A stretch of DNA of 64,000 nt from Clostridia bacterium (GCA_016292635.1 JAEDIC010000003.1:59099-123098), one strand, 5' to 3'. Counted from the first letter of the stretch, positions 7,700-16,280 are shown. The notes: a model not told the origin generated them from the sequence alone. Made by a program: numbers and translations.

Positions 7700-10600
7700 T
7701 CACGCAAGGCTCACATATTCATCAAATAGGAATCCGTATCCTGCGGAGCATTTGACGAAGCACCAGCCGTCGGATACATAGTATACCGTAACGGATGTTC
7801 CCTTGCTGAGGGTGGTTATCTTGTCATTGCCTGTTGACGGGCCGCTGCGCAGGTTTACCTCGGAATTGGTTACGCATGCCTGCGGGGTGATGTTGCTGTT
7901 TACAGGCTGTATGCCCACAGTGCCCGTGCCGGTAACCGTAAGGTAATCTCCGCTTACAAAGCCCACACGGCCCTCATATATCACATAGTACCATGTGCCG
8001 GTCTGACCGATAATCTCAACGGTATCCCCCTTGGGTATCTTGCCGTATACGGTGGTGCCGCTGGTGGAAGGGCCGGAGCGGAAGTTTACGTTACCGGTGG
8101 ATGTGCCCACGGTAAGGGACACCTTGCCGCCGGATGCGCTTCCCTGTGCGGCAACGGTGGTATCCGTGCCCACGTTGGTGCCAGCATTGCCCCCCACATT
8201 CACATCACTGCCCACAGATCCGCTTACATATTTTGCGTAAAGATATCCCCGGGTACCATTGTATTCCACCTCATACCAGCCGTCATTAAGGGAATAGATA
8301 GTCACCTCTGTGCCCTTCTTGAGGGTGGTAAGCTTCTTGGCGGAGGTGGATGGGCCCTGACGGAAGTTTACCTTCGCGGTAAGCACGCCCTTGCCGGTGG
8401 ATTGGGCAGTCTCCTCCTGACCGCCCGTTTCCTCGGCGGAATAAGCGGCAGTAACCTTAACGTACTTGGAGCTTACATAGCCCGCCGTGCCGTCGGACAT
8501 TTTAGCGGAATACCAGCCGGAAGAAAGGCCGTACAGGGTGATCTCCGTGCCCTTGCTGAGGGTAGTGATTATATCGTGATCGGTGTTTGGGCCTTTGCGC
8601 AGCCGCACGCTGCCGGTAGTGACCCCCTTGCCGGTTGCCCCGGAGGTTTCCACCTCGTCTTTTACGGCGGTGCCGGTAACCTGAATATAGTCCTCATGGA
8701 CATAGCCCGCTATGCTGCCCACCAATACGCTGTACCAGCTTCCGGATTTATCCAGTATATACAGGCCGGTATCCTTGCCGAGCTTTTTAAGGGAGGTATA
8801 GGAGGTGCCGGGGCCTATGCGCATATTAACGCCTGAGGCGGTTATGCGGCCCACGGTTACCGTCTCGCCCTGCTGCTCCTCTGTCTCCTGTTCTTTGTCC
8901 GCTTCGGTATCAGCATCGGGCTTCGCGCTCTCCGTGTCCGTCTTGGGATCTGCTATCTCCGGCTTGCCGGTTATTTCAACATAGCCGCCGCTGATATAGC
9001 CTATGTAGCTGCCCGCCTTGCCGTAATACCAGCTGCCGGCGGTGCCGTATATATCAATAGAGGTATTCTTATCCAGCTTGCCCATGCTCTCGTAGGTGGT
9101 GGCGGGGCCGGTGCGGAAGTTTACCCCCTGACCCGTTACCTTTCCATAGGCTATTACCTCCGGCTCAGCAAGCTGGGTATCCTCCCCGGTCTGCTCTTCA
9201 TCATCCCCAGAGGGGGTCTCAACTTCTTCCTCATTTTCCGCATCGTTTGAGGGATATCCGGTTATGCTCACATAGGTGGCTATCATATAGCCCGTCTGCC
9301 CTTCCTCGGTTTCGCAGGCATACCAGCCGCTCGTTGATCCGGTGATATACAATACAGTATTTTTATCCAGCCTTGCGATACTGCCATAGCCTGTACCCGG
9401 GCCTGTGCGGAAGTTTACTCCATGACCGTTTACCACGCCGTATGCTATTACCCCTTCCTTCTCGGGCGGCTGCTCTGTTCCCGGGGTGGGCGTGGCCTCT
9501 GCTGCCGGCTTGCCGCTGGGATATTCTACGTATTTCTCGGAAATATAGCCGGTGGCACCGTTATAGGATGCCTGAGCCCAGCCGTCCACGCTGGCAAAAA
9601 CATATATGTCGGAACCCTCGGGCACTGTGCCAAGGCTGCCGTAGCCTGTGCCGGGGCCGGTGCGCATCCTTACGTTTCCGGTGGTGACCGCCTGAACGTA
9701 GTTGCCCTCCGGCGCCTTGTTCACTGCGCTGTTCACGGGGTTCTGGGGTTCGGATACATTGATGCTGGCAAAGGATGCGCCGGGATAATAAAATTTCAGT
9801 ATGTCCTTATAGGATATGCCGGCGTTTGCCATGGCCTGGGCGCCTCGCTGGCTCATGCCCACGCCGTGTCCGTAGCGCACATGGTAAATATTATAGTAGC
9901 CGGAGGGATCCATCTCCCCCCAGTAGGAGCGGAGGGTGCTGTCCCTCACCACGCCGTAGCTTTCGAATTCGCCGGTGTTGAAGGTAAGGGATACCGCCGC
10001 CGGATTCGCACCATTCTGGCTCACGGTAAGGTCAATGGTGCATTTTGACATACAGCGTGTGGTGTTATTGTATTTCGGGGTATGGACCGATGCGCCGGAT
10101 ATGGCGTCTATCTGGTTCACAGAGTATCCCAGGGAGCTTGACGCCTTGGACAGCAGCATGGTCATAAGGGCAGGGGTTATGCTTCCCGCCTGATTTATAG
10201 GTAAACTTATGGTTTCCTTCTTGCTGTATGCGTTTGCAAGGTCGTATGGGTCAAGGCTGATGCCATAGCCCTTGTCGCTAACCCTCTTTGCGGGCCATGC
10301 CTGGCTGGGCAGCAATGTCTCGCCGCCGTTGCTTGCGGCGTAGTATGTGCAGATCATGCTGCCGTTTACCGCCAGCACCTGATCCAGCGTGCTGTCCACC
10401 GCCTTGATAACATTTGTATAGGAAGAATCATATCCCTTATATACCTGATCCGACGAGGTATCGCCTATATAATAATCCCCGGACAGAGTTATGCGGGAGA
10501 GCACATAGCACTTTGCGGCTATGGCCTGGGCCTTCAATGCCTCAATGGGGAAGGTATTGCTCATTTCATAGCCAACCACGCCGTAAAGATAATGGGCAAG

Positions 10601-11002
10601 AGGGACTTCGTTTACAACCCTTATATAGCCGGAAGACATTGCGGCAAGGTTAAAATGTCCCAGATAGCACCTTCCGCCCATCTTAAGGTAGCCCGCGTCC
10701 CGGGACACATTGGCCCGCATTACGGACATGGATGAGGCGGTATAAAGATCGCCCTGCCGGGAATGGGACAGGGTCATGGTGCCGTCGCCGTTGCTGCGTA
10801 TGGTCACGGTTCCTCCGGTAAACTCCGCTCCGTTTTCTTTTATAAAATAAGAGCCGGAGGCGTAGATCGTCAGGGAGGTGGCGTTGTTGGTGGACAGCTT
10901 TACCTTTATCCAGCTAAAATCCGTTGCCGCAGCCGCGGGGGCGGCAGGCAGCAGACACAGCAGCATCAAGGCCGCCATCAGCAATGCCTGTAGTCTCTTC
11001 AT
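7700..11002 (-). CDS. SpoIID/LytB-domain protein with eight SH3 repeats
   Basis: A 1,100-residue secreted protein. It has a signal peptide (MKRLQALLMAALMLLCLLPA), a SpoIID/LytB domain (about 95-400; VPLAHYLYGVVGYEM, EALKAQAIAAKCYVLSR and GHGVGMSQRGAQAMA), then eight bacterial SH3 domains of about 60 residues, each with the NFRTGPxT signature, ending exactly at the C-terminus. Acidic Glu/Thr-rich linkers separate SH3 2, 3 and 4. SpoIID proteins are lytic transglycosylases acting on denuded glycan; LytB-type relatives modify amidases. The start at 11002 was chosen because GAGG lies 7 nt upstream; a TTG five codons earlier overlaps that site. It probably acts in cell-wall or spore-wall remodelling; SH3 repeats should hold it on the wall. 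Confidence 0.88.
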   Translation of the reverse strand: MKRLQALLMAALMLLCLLPAAPAAAATDFSWIKVKLSTNNATSLTIYASGSYFIKENGAEFTGGTVTIRSNGDGTMTLSHSRQGDLYTASSMSVMRANVSRDAGYLKMGGRCYLGHFNLAAMSSGYIRVVNEVPLAHYLYGVVGYEMSNTFPIEALKAQAIAAKCYVLSRITLSGDYYIGDTSSDQVYKGYDSSYTNVIKAVDSTLDQVLAVNGSMICTYYAASNGGETLLPSQAWPAKRVSDKGYGISLDPYDLANAYSKKETISLPINQAGSITPALMTMLLSKASSSLGYSVNQIDAISGASVHTPKYNNTTRCMSKCTIDLTVSQNGANPAAVSLTFNTGEFESYGVVRDSTLRSYWGEMDPSGYYNIYHVRYGHGVGMSQRGAQAMANAGISYKDILKFYYPGASFASINVSEPQNPVNSAVNKAPEGNYVQAVTTGNVRMRTGPGTGYGSLGTVPEGSDIYVFASVDGWAQASYNGATGYISEKYVEYPSGKPAAEATPTPGTEQPPEKEGVIAYGVVNGHGVNFRTGPGTGYGSIARLDKNTVLYITGSTSGWYACETEEGQTGYMIATYVSITGYPSNDAENEEEVETPSGDDEEQTGEDTQLAEPEVIAYGKVTGQGVNFRTGPATTYESMGKLDKNTSIDIYGTAGSWYYGKAGSYIGYISGGYVEITGKPEIADPKTDTESAKPDADTEADKEQETEEQQGETVTVGRITASGVNMRIGPGTSYTSLKKLGKDTGLYILDKSGSWYSVLVGSIAGYVHEDYIQVTGTAVKDEVETSGATGKGVTTGSVRLRKGPNTDHDIITTLSKGTEITLYGLSSGWYSAKMSDGTAGYVSSKYVKVTAAYSAEETGGQEETAQSTGKGVLTAKVNFRQGPSTSAKKLTTLKKGTEVTIYSLNDGWYEVEYNGTRGYLYAKYVSGSVGSDVNVGGNAGTNVGTDTTVAAQGSASGGKVSLTVGTSTGNVNFRSGPSTSGTTVYGKIPKGDTVEIIGQTGTWYYVIYEGRVGFVSGDYLTVTGTGTVGIQPVNSNITPQACVTNSEVNLRSGPSTGNDKITTLSKGTSVTVYYVSDGWCFVKCSAGYGFLFDEYVSLA

Positions 11003-11130
11003 GGTGATACCTCGCAAATTTCATAATTGCTTACGTTAAATATACCATATCGTGTAGATTTTGTGTACATTAGCACAATTTATTTACAAATATGGTTGAA
11101 ACTGCAAGCCATTCCCATATTTTTTCCATC

Positions 11131-11153
11131 AAAAAAGCCCCCTTGGGGGGCTT
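11131..11153 (-). terminator. Distal copy of the Smr-operon terminator hairpin
   Basis: On the minus strand the stem AAGCCCCC/GGGGGCTT is followed by an uninterrupted U6 run. Nearly the same hairpin recurs at 11356-11376 on the other side of the mobile repeat, so the terminator has been duplicated around the element. Confidence 0.75.
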
Positions 11154-11158
11154 ATAGG

Positions 11159-11350
11159 TTGTCGAAAAAGTGGCATTATGTCACTTTTTCGAGGTTTACA
11201 TGGCTCCCTTGTGCCTGCGGCACGGCCAGGGATCCATGAAAAGAAACCCTTGCTGCGCAAGGCTTTTGCGGATTTGCCGCACATGTCGCCAAATCCGATT
11301 GAAGCCTCCGGGGGCTGCGGCCCCCGAACCCCCAAGGGGTTTTTTGACAG
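11159..11350 (+). repeat. MITE-like interspersed repeat, copy A
   Basis: Member of a seven-copy family. It starts TTGTCGAAAAAG (family form CTGTCGAAAAAG) and ends TTTTTTGACAG, giving inverted termini CTGTC(G/A)AAAAA. Inside are a left-end palindrome, a hairpin with arms like ATGGCTCCC/GGGAGCCAT, and GGGGGC/GCCCCC. It differs from copy D at only about four positions. Terminator hairpins AAGCCCCC flank both sides (11135-11153 and 11356-11376). Confidence 0.9.
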
Positions 11351-11355
11351 TCAGT

Positions 11356-11376
11356 AAGCCCCCCTTTGGGGGGCTT
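11356..11376 (-). terminator. Proximal terminator hairpin of the Smr gene, U run displaced
   Basis: A 9-bp stem AAGCCCCCC/GGGGGGCTT with a 3-nt loop, 6 nt downstream of the Smr stop. On the minus strand it is followed by ACTGAC and the repeat's end instead of a U run, so insertion of the element has separated the hairpin from its U tract. Confidence 0.7.
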
Positions 11377-11382
11377 ATACTT

Positions 11383-11625
11383 TTATAATTCTCTTAAAAC
11401 CAGCTCTGTTCTGCCGGAATTACCGCCATGTTCCAGCCTTAAAACAAGGGGATGGCCGCCGTATTCTTCCGCTATCATATCCCGAAGGACGGTATTGTGA
11501 TTGCCGCCGTGTATTATGCGTATGCGATACACGCCCTTCGCCCGTCGCAGGGCAGCGTCTATTGCCACCTTTGCCTGATAGCGGTTCATGCCGTGGACGT
11601 CGATCCGTACTATGCCTTCTCCCAT
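11383..11625 (-). CDS. Stand-alone Smr domain protein
   Basis: The 80-residue product is a single Smr (small MutS-related) domain: DVHGMNRYQAKVAIDAAL near the N-terminus and the second motif IRIIHGGNHNTVLRDMI, where most family members have HGKG. Smr domains bind or nick nucleic acids; in MutS2 and ribosome-rescue proteins they act as endonucleases or RNA-binding modules. The start is 1 nt past the stop of the upstream ABC ATPase gene, so translation is probably coupled. Its link to amino-acid transport is unclear and may be positional only. Confidence 0.75.
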   Translation of the reverse strand: MGEGIVRIDVHGMNRYQAKVAIDAALRRAKGVYRIRIIHGGNHNTVLRDMIAEEYGGHPLVLRLEHGGNSGRTELVLREL

Positions 11626-11626
11626 A

Positions 11627-12409
11627 TCAGCGGGTAAAGCTGGAGAAGAATGCTCTGGTGCGGTCGCTTTGGGGATTTGTGAACACCTGCTCCGCCGTGC
11701 CCGTTTCCTCTATTATCCCATCCGCCATAAACAGCACCTTGTCCGCCACGCTGCGGGCAAACTCCATCTCGTGGGTAACCACTATCATGGTGCTGTCTGC
11801 GGATTTAAGGCTGCGTATGACCTTAAGCACCTCGCCGGTAAGCTCCGGGTCGAGGGCGCTGGTGGGTTCGTCAAAGCAAAGTATATCGGGATTCATGGCG
11901 AGGGCTCGGGCAATTGCCACGCGCTGCTGCTGTCCGCCGGAAAGCTGGTGGGGATAAAAATTCATCTTATCCTTAAGGCCCACCCGCTCCAGCAGGCCCA
12001 TCGCCTGATCCTCTATTGCCTTTTTAACTTCCTTCATATGCCCCTTGTTTGCAGGGTCCTCCGCCGCAATAATCTCCCGGGCAAGCTTTACGTTGCCAAG
12101 GGCGGTATACTGGGGAAACAGATTGAAGGACTGGAACACCAGACCGAAATGCAGCCTTTTTCTGCGCACCTCGTCATCGCTCAACGTATTATGGATTGCG
12201 GAATCAAACAGCACATCGCCGTTTACGATTATCTGTCCCTCGTCCGGGATCTCAAGGAAATTCAGACAGCGAAGCAAGGTGGTCTTGCCCGAGCCGGAGG
12301 AGCCAATTATAGCCAATACCTCTCCCTTTTCAAGAGAAAAATCCAAGCCCTTGAGCACTTCCACCGAGCCGAAGTTCTTTTTTATATTGTTTACCTGAAG
12401 CATTGACAT
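11627..12409 (-). CDS. Polar amino-acid ABC transporter, ATP-binding protein
   Basis: 260 residues with Walker A GSSGSGKTTLL, signature LSGGQQQRVAIARAL, Walker B ILCFDEPTSALDPEL and the switch His in VVTHEMEFA. It belongs to the GlnQ/HisP/ArtP group that energises import of polar amino acids. The start at 12409 (MSMLQVNNIKK) lies 4 nt past the permease stop with AGGG about 9 nt upstream; the longer frame overlaps the permease. It sits in the order binding protein, permease, ATPase, Smr. Confidence 0.93.
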   Translation of the reverse strand: MSMLQVNNIKKNFGSVEVLKGLDFSLEKGEVLAIIGSSGSGKTTLLRCLNFLEIPDEGQIIVNGDVLFDSAIHNTLSDDEVRRKRLHFGLVFQSFNLFPQYTALGNVKLAREIIAAEDPANKGHMKEVKKAIEDQAMGLLERVGLKDKMNFYPHQLSGGQQQRVAIARALAMNPDILCFDEPTSALDPELTGEVLKVIRSLKSADSTMIVVTHEMEFARSVADKVLFMADGIIEETGTAEQVFTNPQSDRTRAFFSSFTR

Positions 12410-12413
12410 ACGC

Positions 12414-13058
12414 TTACACCCTGAAATAGTCCAGTTTCTTTTCCACGCGGCCAAGTATTATAGTAAGCAGACCGCAGAACACCAGATAAAACACGCCGGA
12501 ATAGAACAGAGGCCATATGAGGCCGCGAACCGTGGTGAACTCCTGGGCCACCATGATTATCTCCTTAGCGGAGATTATGCGGGCGAGGGAGGTATCCTTT
12601 ACAAGGGTCATAAACTCATTGCCCATAGGCGGAACTATGCGCTTCACCACCTGCAGCAGTATAACATTGAAGAATATCTGCCGCCTGGTCATGCCCAGCA
12701 CCTGCCCCGCTTCATACTGGCCCTTGGATACGCTTTCTATGCCGCCGCGGTATATTTCGGAGAAATACGCCGCATAGTTTATTATGAAGGCCACCAGCAC
12801 TGCGGTGAGCCGCCCCAGCGGGCGCACATCCCACAGCAGGCTTGGCACATAGTATACTATCATTACCTGCAGCATAAGGGGAGTTCCTCGTATTATCCAT
12901 ACAAAGGTACGGGTAAGCCACGCCAGGGGCTTGAATTTGCACATTGAGCCGAATGCTATCACAAGGCCCAGAGGCAAAGCGGCTATGAGGGTAACGAAGA
13001 ATATGGTGCAGGATACGCCAAATCCCTCCAGCAGCTTGGTGGTAACAGTCCAAAACAT
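12414..13058 (-). CDS. Polar amino-acid ABC transporter, permease (HisM family)
   Basis: 214 residues with about five membrane helices and the EAA loop VSKGQYEAGQVLGMTRRQIF, which contacts the ATPase. The segment FVWIIRGTPLMLQVMIVYY is typical of HisM/GlnP permeases. It forms the membrane channel, probably as a homodimer because no second permease gene is present. The gene lies between the substrate-binding protein (109 bp upstream) and the ATPase. Confidence 0.93.
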   Translation of the reverse strand: MFWTVTTKLLEGFGVSCTIFFVTLIAALPLGLVIAFGSMCKFKPLAWLTRTFVWIIRGTPLMLQVMIVYYVPSLLWDVRPLGRLTAVLVAFIINYAAYFSEIYRGGIESVSKGQYEAGQVLGMTRRQIFFNVILLQVVKRIVPPMGNEFMTLVKDTSLARIISAKEIIMVAQEFTTVRGLIWPLFYSGVFYLVFCGLLTIILGRVEKKLDYFRV

Positions 13059-13166
13059 ATTCGCGCGATTCCTTTATTTATAAAATACTTCTTTTTGCAT
13101 GACTGGGCAGGGGGATACTGCTCCTCCTGCCCGGAAGCTTATTCTTTTGTTTTTGTCCGGCTTGGT

Positions 13167-14033
13167 TTAGTCGGCCATTAGAGCCAGACCGTACTTGGCG
13201 GCGATCTCGGGAAGGGTACCGTTCTCGATGATGGCGGCAGTAGCCTCGTTTACCTTTTCAGCCACGTTGGAGCCGAGACGGAAGCCGATGCCGTACTCTT
13301 CGTAGGACAGCTCCAGGCCCTCGATCATGATCAGGTCTGCGTAGTCGGTGCCTTCGCCTACCATTGCCCTTGCCATTACATAGTCTATCACAGCGGCGTC
13401 TGCGGTGCCGGCCTTAACTTCCAGAAGGGCGTCGGCCTGCTTGGCTACGCTTACATAGTTGGCCTTGGACAGGTTCTCGTCCTCTGCGATGGCGCCTTCA
13501 CCGGTGGAGGCCACCTCTGCTACCAGATTGGCGGAAGAAAGGCTTGCGGTGTCGGTATAAACATCGGCGTTCTCAGCCTTGATTACTACTACCTGCATAT
13601 TCTTTACATAGGGCTCGCTGAAGGTCAGAGCTTCCTTGCGCTCCTCAGTGATGGTGAAGCCGTTCCAGATGCAGTCGATCATCTTGGCTTTAAGCTCAAT
13701 CTCCTTGGTGTCCCAGTTGATGACCATGAACTCAGGTGTCACACCCAGCTCCGCGCAGACGGCCTCGGCGTATTCGGTATCAAAGCCGATAAGCTTGCCG
13801 TTGTCATCATAGTAGTTCATGGGGGCGTATTCGGTGATGCCTATTACCATTTTGCCCTTCTCCTGAATGTATGCCCAGTCGTCATCGGCAGCGGATTCTT
13901 CTTCTTCCACGGGAGCTTCTTCCACGGGAGCCTCTTCCACGGAAACTTCTTCAACAGGAGCTTTGGCGGTGCAGCCGGCGAAAGCCAGTGCCAGCATCAG
14001 GGTTGCCATAATCAGTGCAGCGATCTTTTTCAT
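13167..14033 (-). CDS. Polar amino-acid ABC transporter, substrate-binding lipoprotein
   Basis: 288 residues. A lipoprotein signal with lipobox AFAGC precedes an acidic linker of VEEAPVEE repeats (residues about 25-48) and then an SBP_bac_3 domain (MVIGITEYAPMNYYDDNGKLIGFDTEYAEAV is split here only by description). The pairing of GFDTEYAEAVCAELG with IWNGFTITEERKEALTFSEP is typical of polar amino-acid binding proteins. It captures substrate at the outer membrane face of the cytoplasmic membrane and delivers it to the permease. The specific amino acid cannot be read from sequence. It is the first gene of the operon. Confidence 0.92.
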   Translation of the reverse strand: MKKIAALIMATLMLALAFAGCTAKAPVEEVSVEEAPVEEAPVEEEESAADDDWAYIQEKGKMVIGITEYAPMNYYDDNGKLIGFDTEYAEAVCAELGVTPEFMVINWDTKEIELKAKMIDCIWNGFTITEERKEALTFSEPYVKNMQVVVIKAENADVYTDTASLSSANLVAEVASTGEGAIAEDENLSKANYVSVAKQADALLEVKAGTADAAVIDYVMARAMVGEGTDYADLIMIEGLELSYEEYGIGFRLGSNVAEKVNEATAAIIENGTLPEIAAKYGLALMAD

Positions 14034-14110
14034 TTTTTGTTCTCCTTTAAAAACTTGATATTTTAACTTAAATTTGATTCTTTTTGAAAGAATTCCTTCC
14101 TTGCTTCATT

Positions 14111-14139
14111 ACTATATCACTTTATCACACTAAAGTAAA
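14111..14139 (-). promoter_or_regulatory. Promoter of the amino-acid ABC operon
   Basis: Minus strand: -35 TTTACT (14134-14139), 17-nt spacer, -10 TATAGT (14111-14116), about 75 nt before the start codon. The 240-bp gap to the divergent DMT gene is very A+T-rich. Confidence 0.65.
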
Positions 14140-14207
14140 GAGGTTTTTCAGAATTTTTTTATTTTTTTGTGTATATGCAGAATACCTCCTGTTTTTCCTT
14201 AAAACTA

Positions 14208-14236
14208 TGGATAAAAAATCCTGCATATACTATAAT
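14208..14236 (+). promoter_or_regulatory. Promoter of the DMT permease gene
   Basis: Plus strand: weak -35 TGGATA (14208-14213), 17-nt spacer, consensus -10 TATAAT (14231-14236), 40 bp before the ATG. Confidence 0.55.
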
Positions 14237-14275
14237 TCTCTTATCATAGAGCATAGCCCAAACGGAGATATATAA

Positions 14276-15142
14276 ATGAACAAATCAAATACCGATGCCA
14301 AATCCCTGCTTATGATACACATTGCTGTGCTTTTTTTCGGCATGGCGGGAGTAATAGGCCGCGGACTCACCATCCCCTCCTTTGCCGTTACCTTCGGGCG
14401 AGTATTCTTTTCTTCCATTACCTTATTTATAGTAATCAAGTGCACCAATACCCCCATAAAGCTGCAGAGCCGCGGCGATTTTTGGGCATATATTGCCGCG
14501 GGCATAATAATGGCCCTCCACTGGACAACCTTTATGCGGTCCGTGCAGGTGGCAAGCGTTGCGGTAGGCACCATCACTTTCTCCACCTTCCCCCTGTTCG
14601 TTACCTTTATTGAGCCCGTCCTTTTCAAGGAAAAACTGAAGGTAAAAAGCGTAATCTGCGCGCTGCTGATGCTGCTGGGCGTATCCATACTTGTACCTCC
14701 CGATGGTGGGGGCGCAACGGTAAGCGGCATAGTCGCGGGCATGGTATCCGCCCTTACCTACGCCATACTGTCCCTGCTGAACAGGCGCTTCTCCTCCCGC
14801 TACGCGGGCAGCGTGGTATGCTTTTATGAGCAGAGCATAGCAACTTTGGCGCTCATACCCTTTATGCTGGCGGCGCCCCCTGCCGTTACCGGCAAGGATA
14901 TACTGTCGCTTGTGGTGCTGGGCGTATTCTGCACCGCCCTTGCCCACAGCCTGTTCGTATCCTCCTTTAAAAAGGTGCGTGTACAGACCGCAGGCATAAT
15001 ATCCGGCGGCATGGAATCCGTATACGGCATACTGCTGGCCTTTCTGCTGCTGGGCGAACCTCCCACAGCTCGCGAGATCATAGGCGGCTGCGTGGTAATA
15101 GCGGTTACGGTATACACCACGTTGACCAACAGCAAGGAATAA
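14276..15142 (+). CDS. EamA/DMT-family transporter
   Basis: 288 residues with about ten hydrophobic helices arranged as two EamA repeats; the second ends with GIISGGMESVYGILLAFLLL and GEPPTAREIIGGCVVI, a hallmark of the drug/metabolite transporter superfamily. It sits in the cytoplasmic membrane. Members export or import amino acids, nucleotides or other small metabolites, and the substrate cannot be deduced here. It is monocistronic or paired with the DUF368 gene 122 bp downstream. A CGGAG ribosome site precedes the ATG. Confidence 0.85.
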   Translation: MNKSNTDAKSLLMIHIAVLFFGMAGVIGRGLTIPSFAVTFGRVFFSSITLFIVIKCTNTPIKLQSRGDFWAYIAAGIIMALHWTTFMRSVQVASVAVGTITFSTFPLFVTFIEPVLFKEKLKVKSVICALLMLLGVSILVPPDGGGATVSGIVAGMVSALTYAILSLLNRRFSSRYAGSVVCFYEQSIATLALIPFMLAAPPAVTGKDILSLVVLGVFCTALAHSLFVSSFKKVRVQTAGIISGGMESVYGILLAFLLLGEPPTAREIIGGCVVIAVTVYTTLTNSKE

Positions 15143-15264
15143 TATTCTCCTGTTTTTAACATTCTATTAAGATATTGTCCATATGGATGCAAAGGCTTCC
15201 CGGCTGTGATAGTATTTTGGTATTACCCCCGGGGTGCATTCTTAATTAAAGGAGAGCATTAACT

Positions 15265-16077
15265 ATGAAGGTCAGCAAAAGCGCCATGCGCTGCGTTCTT
15301 GAAGGAACGCTCATAGGTGCGGCGGGCATGATACCCGGAGCAAGCGGCGGTATGCTTGCAGTGGCCTTCGGCATATACCGCAGGGCCATAGACGCCATTG
15401 CGGGACTGCTCCGCAATTTTAAGAAAAACTTTCTTTTTCTGCTGCCCTACGGCATAGGGGTCTGCATAGGCGTATTCATCACGGCTCGTGCGCTGGAATG
15501 GCTGCTGCTGAATTGGCGAATGCCCCTTATGTATCTGCTGATAGGGCTGGTGCTGGGCGGTATTCCCGCCCTTGTGCGCTCCGCCGGGTCAAAGCTTACC
15601 CCAAAATACGCCGCCTGCATAGTATTGGGCGGCGCCATTACCGCAGCATTGGCCCTGCTGGACAGCAACGCACCCTCTACGGCCTATCGGGAATTCTCTC
15701 ACCTTGCCGCCGCCATATCCGGCGGGCTTATCACCGTTGGCATAGTTATCCCCGGGATAAGCACTTCCTTCCTTCTTATGTACATAGGCTGGTATGAGCC
15801 GCTGCTTTCCGCCTTCAACAGGTTTCAGTTCAGCTATCTTCTCTGCGCCGCGGCGGGCGCTCTGGCTGTTGCCGTGCTGCTCATATCATTTGTGCGCCGT
15901 ATGTTCAGAGAGCACCCCGCCGGAGCAAGCTACTGCATACTGGGCTTCCTCATAGGCACGGTAGCAATGATATTCCCCGGCGTATCCCATGGCGATATGC
16001 TGTTCCATATGCTCCTTGCCGCGGCCGGTTTTTGCTGCACTCTGCTGCTTCAGCGGCAGGGCAACGAACAGCAATAA
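15265..16077 (+). CDS. DUF368 membrane protein, probable undecaprenyl-phosphate translocase
   Basis: 270 residues with several membrane helices. It has the two DUF368 repeats, GAAGMIPGASGGMLAVAFG near residue 18 and GIVIPGISTSFLLMYIGWYE near 158. DUF368 proteins (PopT) have been shown, along with DedA-type UptA, to return undecaprenyl phosphate across the membrane so that it can be reused in peptidoglycan and teichoic-acid synthesis. That role is carried over by family. A GGAGAG site lies upstream of the ATG, and a strong terminator follows. Confidence 0.85.
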   Translation: MKVSKSAMRCVLEGTLIGAAGMIPGASGGMLAVAFGIYRRAIDAIAGLLRNFKKNFLFLLPYGIGVCIGVFITARALEWLLLNWRMPLMYLLIGLVLGGIPALVRSAGSKLTPKYAACIVLGGAITAALALLDSNAPSTAYREFSHLAAAISGGLITVGIVIPGISTSFLLMYIGWYEPLLSAFNRFQFSYLLCAAAGALAVAVLLISFVRRMFREHPAGASYCILGFLIGTVAMIFPGVSHGDMLFHMLLAAAGFCCTLLLQRQGNEQQ

Positions 16078-16101
16078 CGGTTTTACTTTAAAAAATATCT
16101 G

Positions 16102-16131
16102 AAATCCGCAAAACCATGCGGATTTTTTTAT
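16102..16131 (+). terminator. Terminator after the DUF368 gene
   Basis: Stem AAATCCGCA (16102-16110) with TGCGGATTT (16117-16125), 6-nt loop, followed by T5. Confidence 0.88.
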
Positions 16132-16223
16132 TGCCGCAAAGTCAAAAAACGCCGCACAATGGGGCATTTTCTTCCATCGAATAAATTTTAAACCAGAAGT
16201 TTTGTAATACTGAACAAAAGCCA

Positions 16224-16252
16224 TTGACTTTTCTGTCGAAAGATGCTTTAAT
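16224..16252 (+). promoter_or_regulatory. Promoter of the polyamine regulator-potABCD operon
   Basis: Plus strand: -35 TTGACT (16224-16229), 17-nt spacer, -10 TTTAAT (16247-16252). It lies about 75 bp before the regulator gene and just before a palindrome that would overlap or follow the transcription start. Confidence 0.65.
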
Positions 16253-16263
16253 TATATTCGGTT

Positions 16264-16280
16264 GTTTAGGATGCCTAAAC
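16264..16280. promoter_or_regulatory. Palindromic operator candidate
   Basis: A perfect inverted repeat GTTTAGG-ATG-CCTAAAC placed 12 nt after the -10 box. The downstream gene encodes an HTH-cupin regulator, and such regulators usually repress their own operon from sites like this. Binding is inferred. Confidence 0.55.

Noticed and set aside
11129..11335. Small protein inside repeat copy A (also in B and D)
   Set aside because: The frame is not conserved in copies C, F and G; it follows from the G+C-rich hairpins.
14034..14275. Riboswitch between the amino-acid ABC operon and the DMT gene
   Set aside because: The region is A+T-rich with two plain promoters and no conserved aptamer motif that I can recognise.
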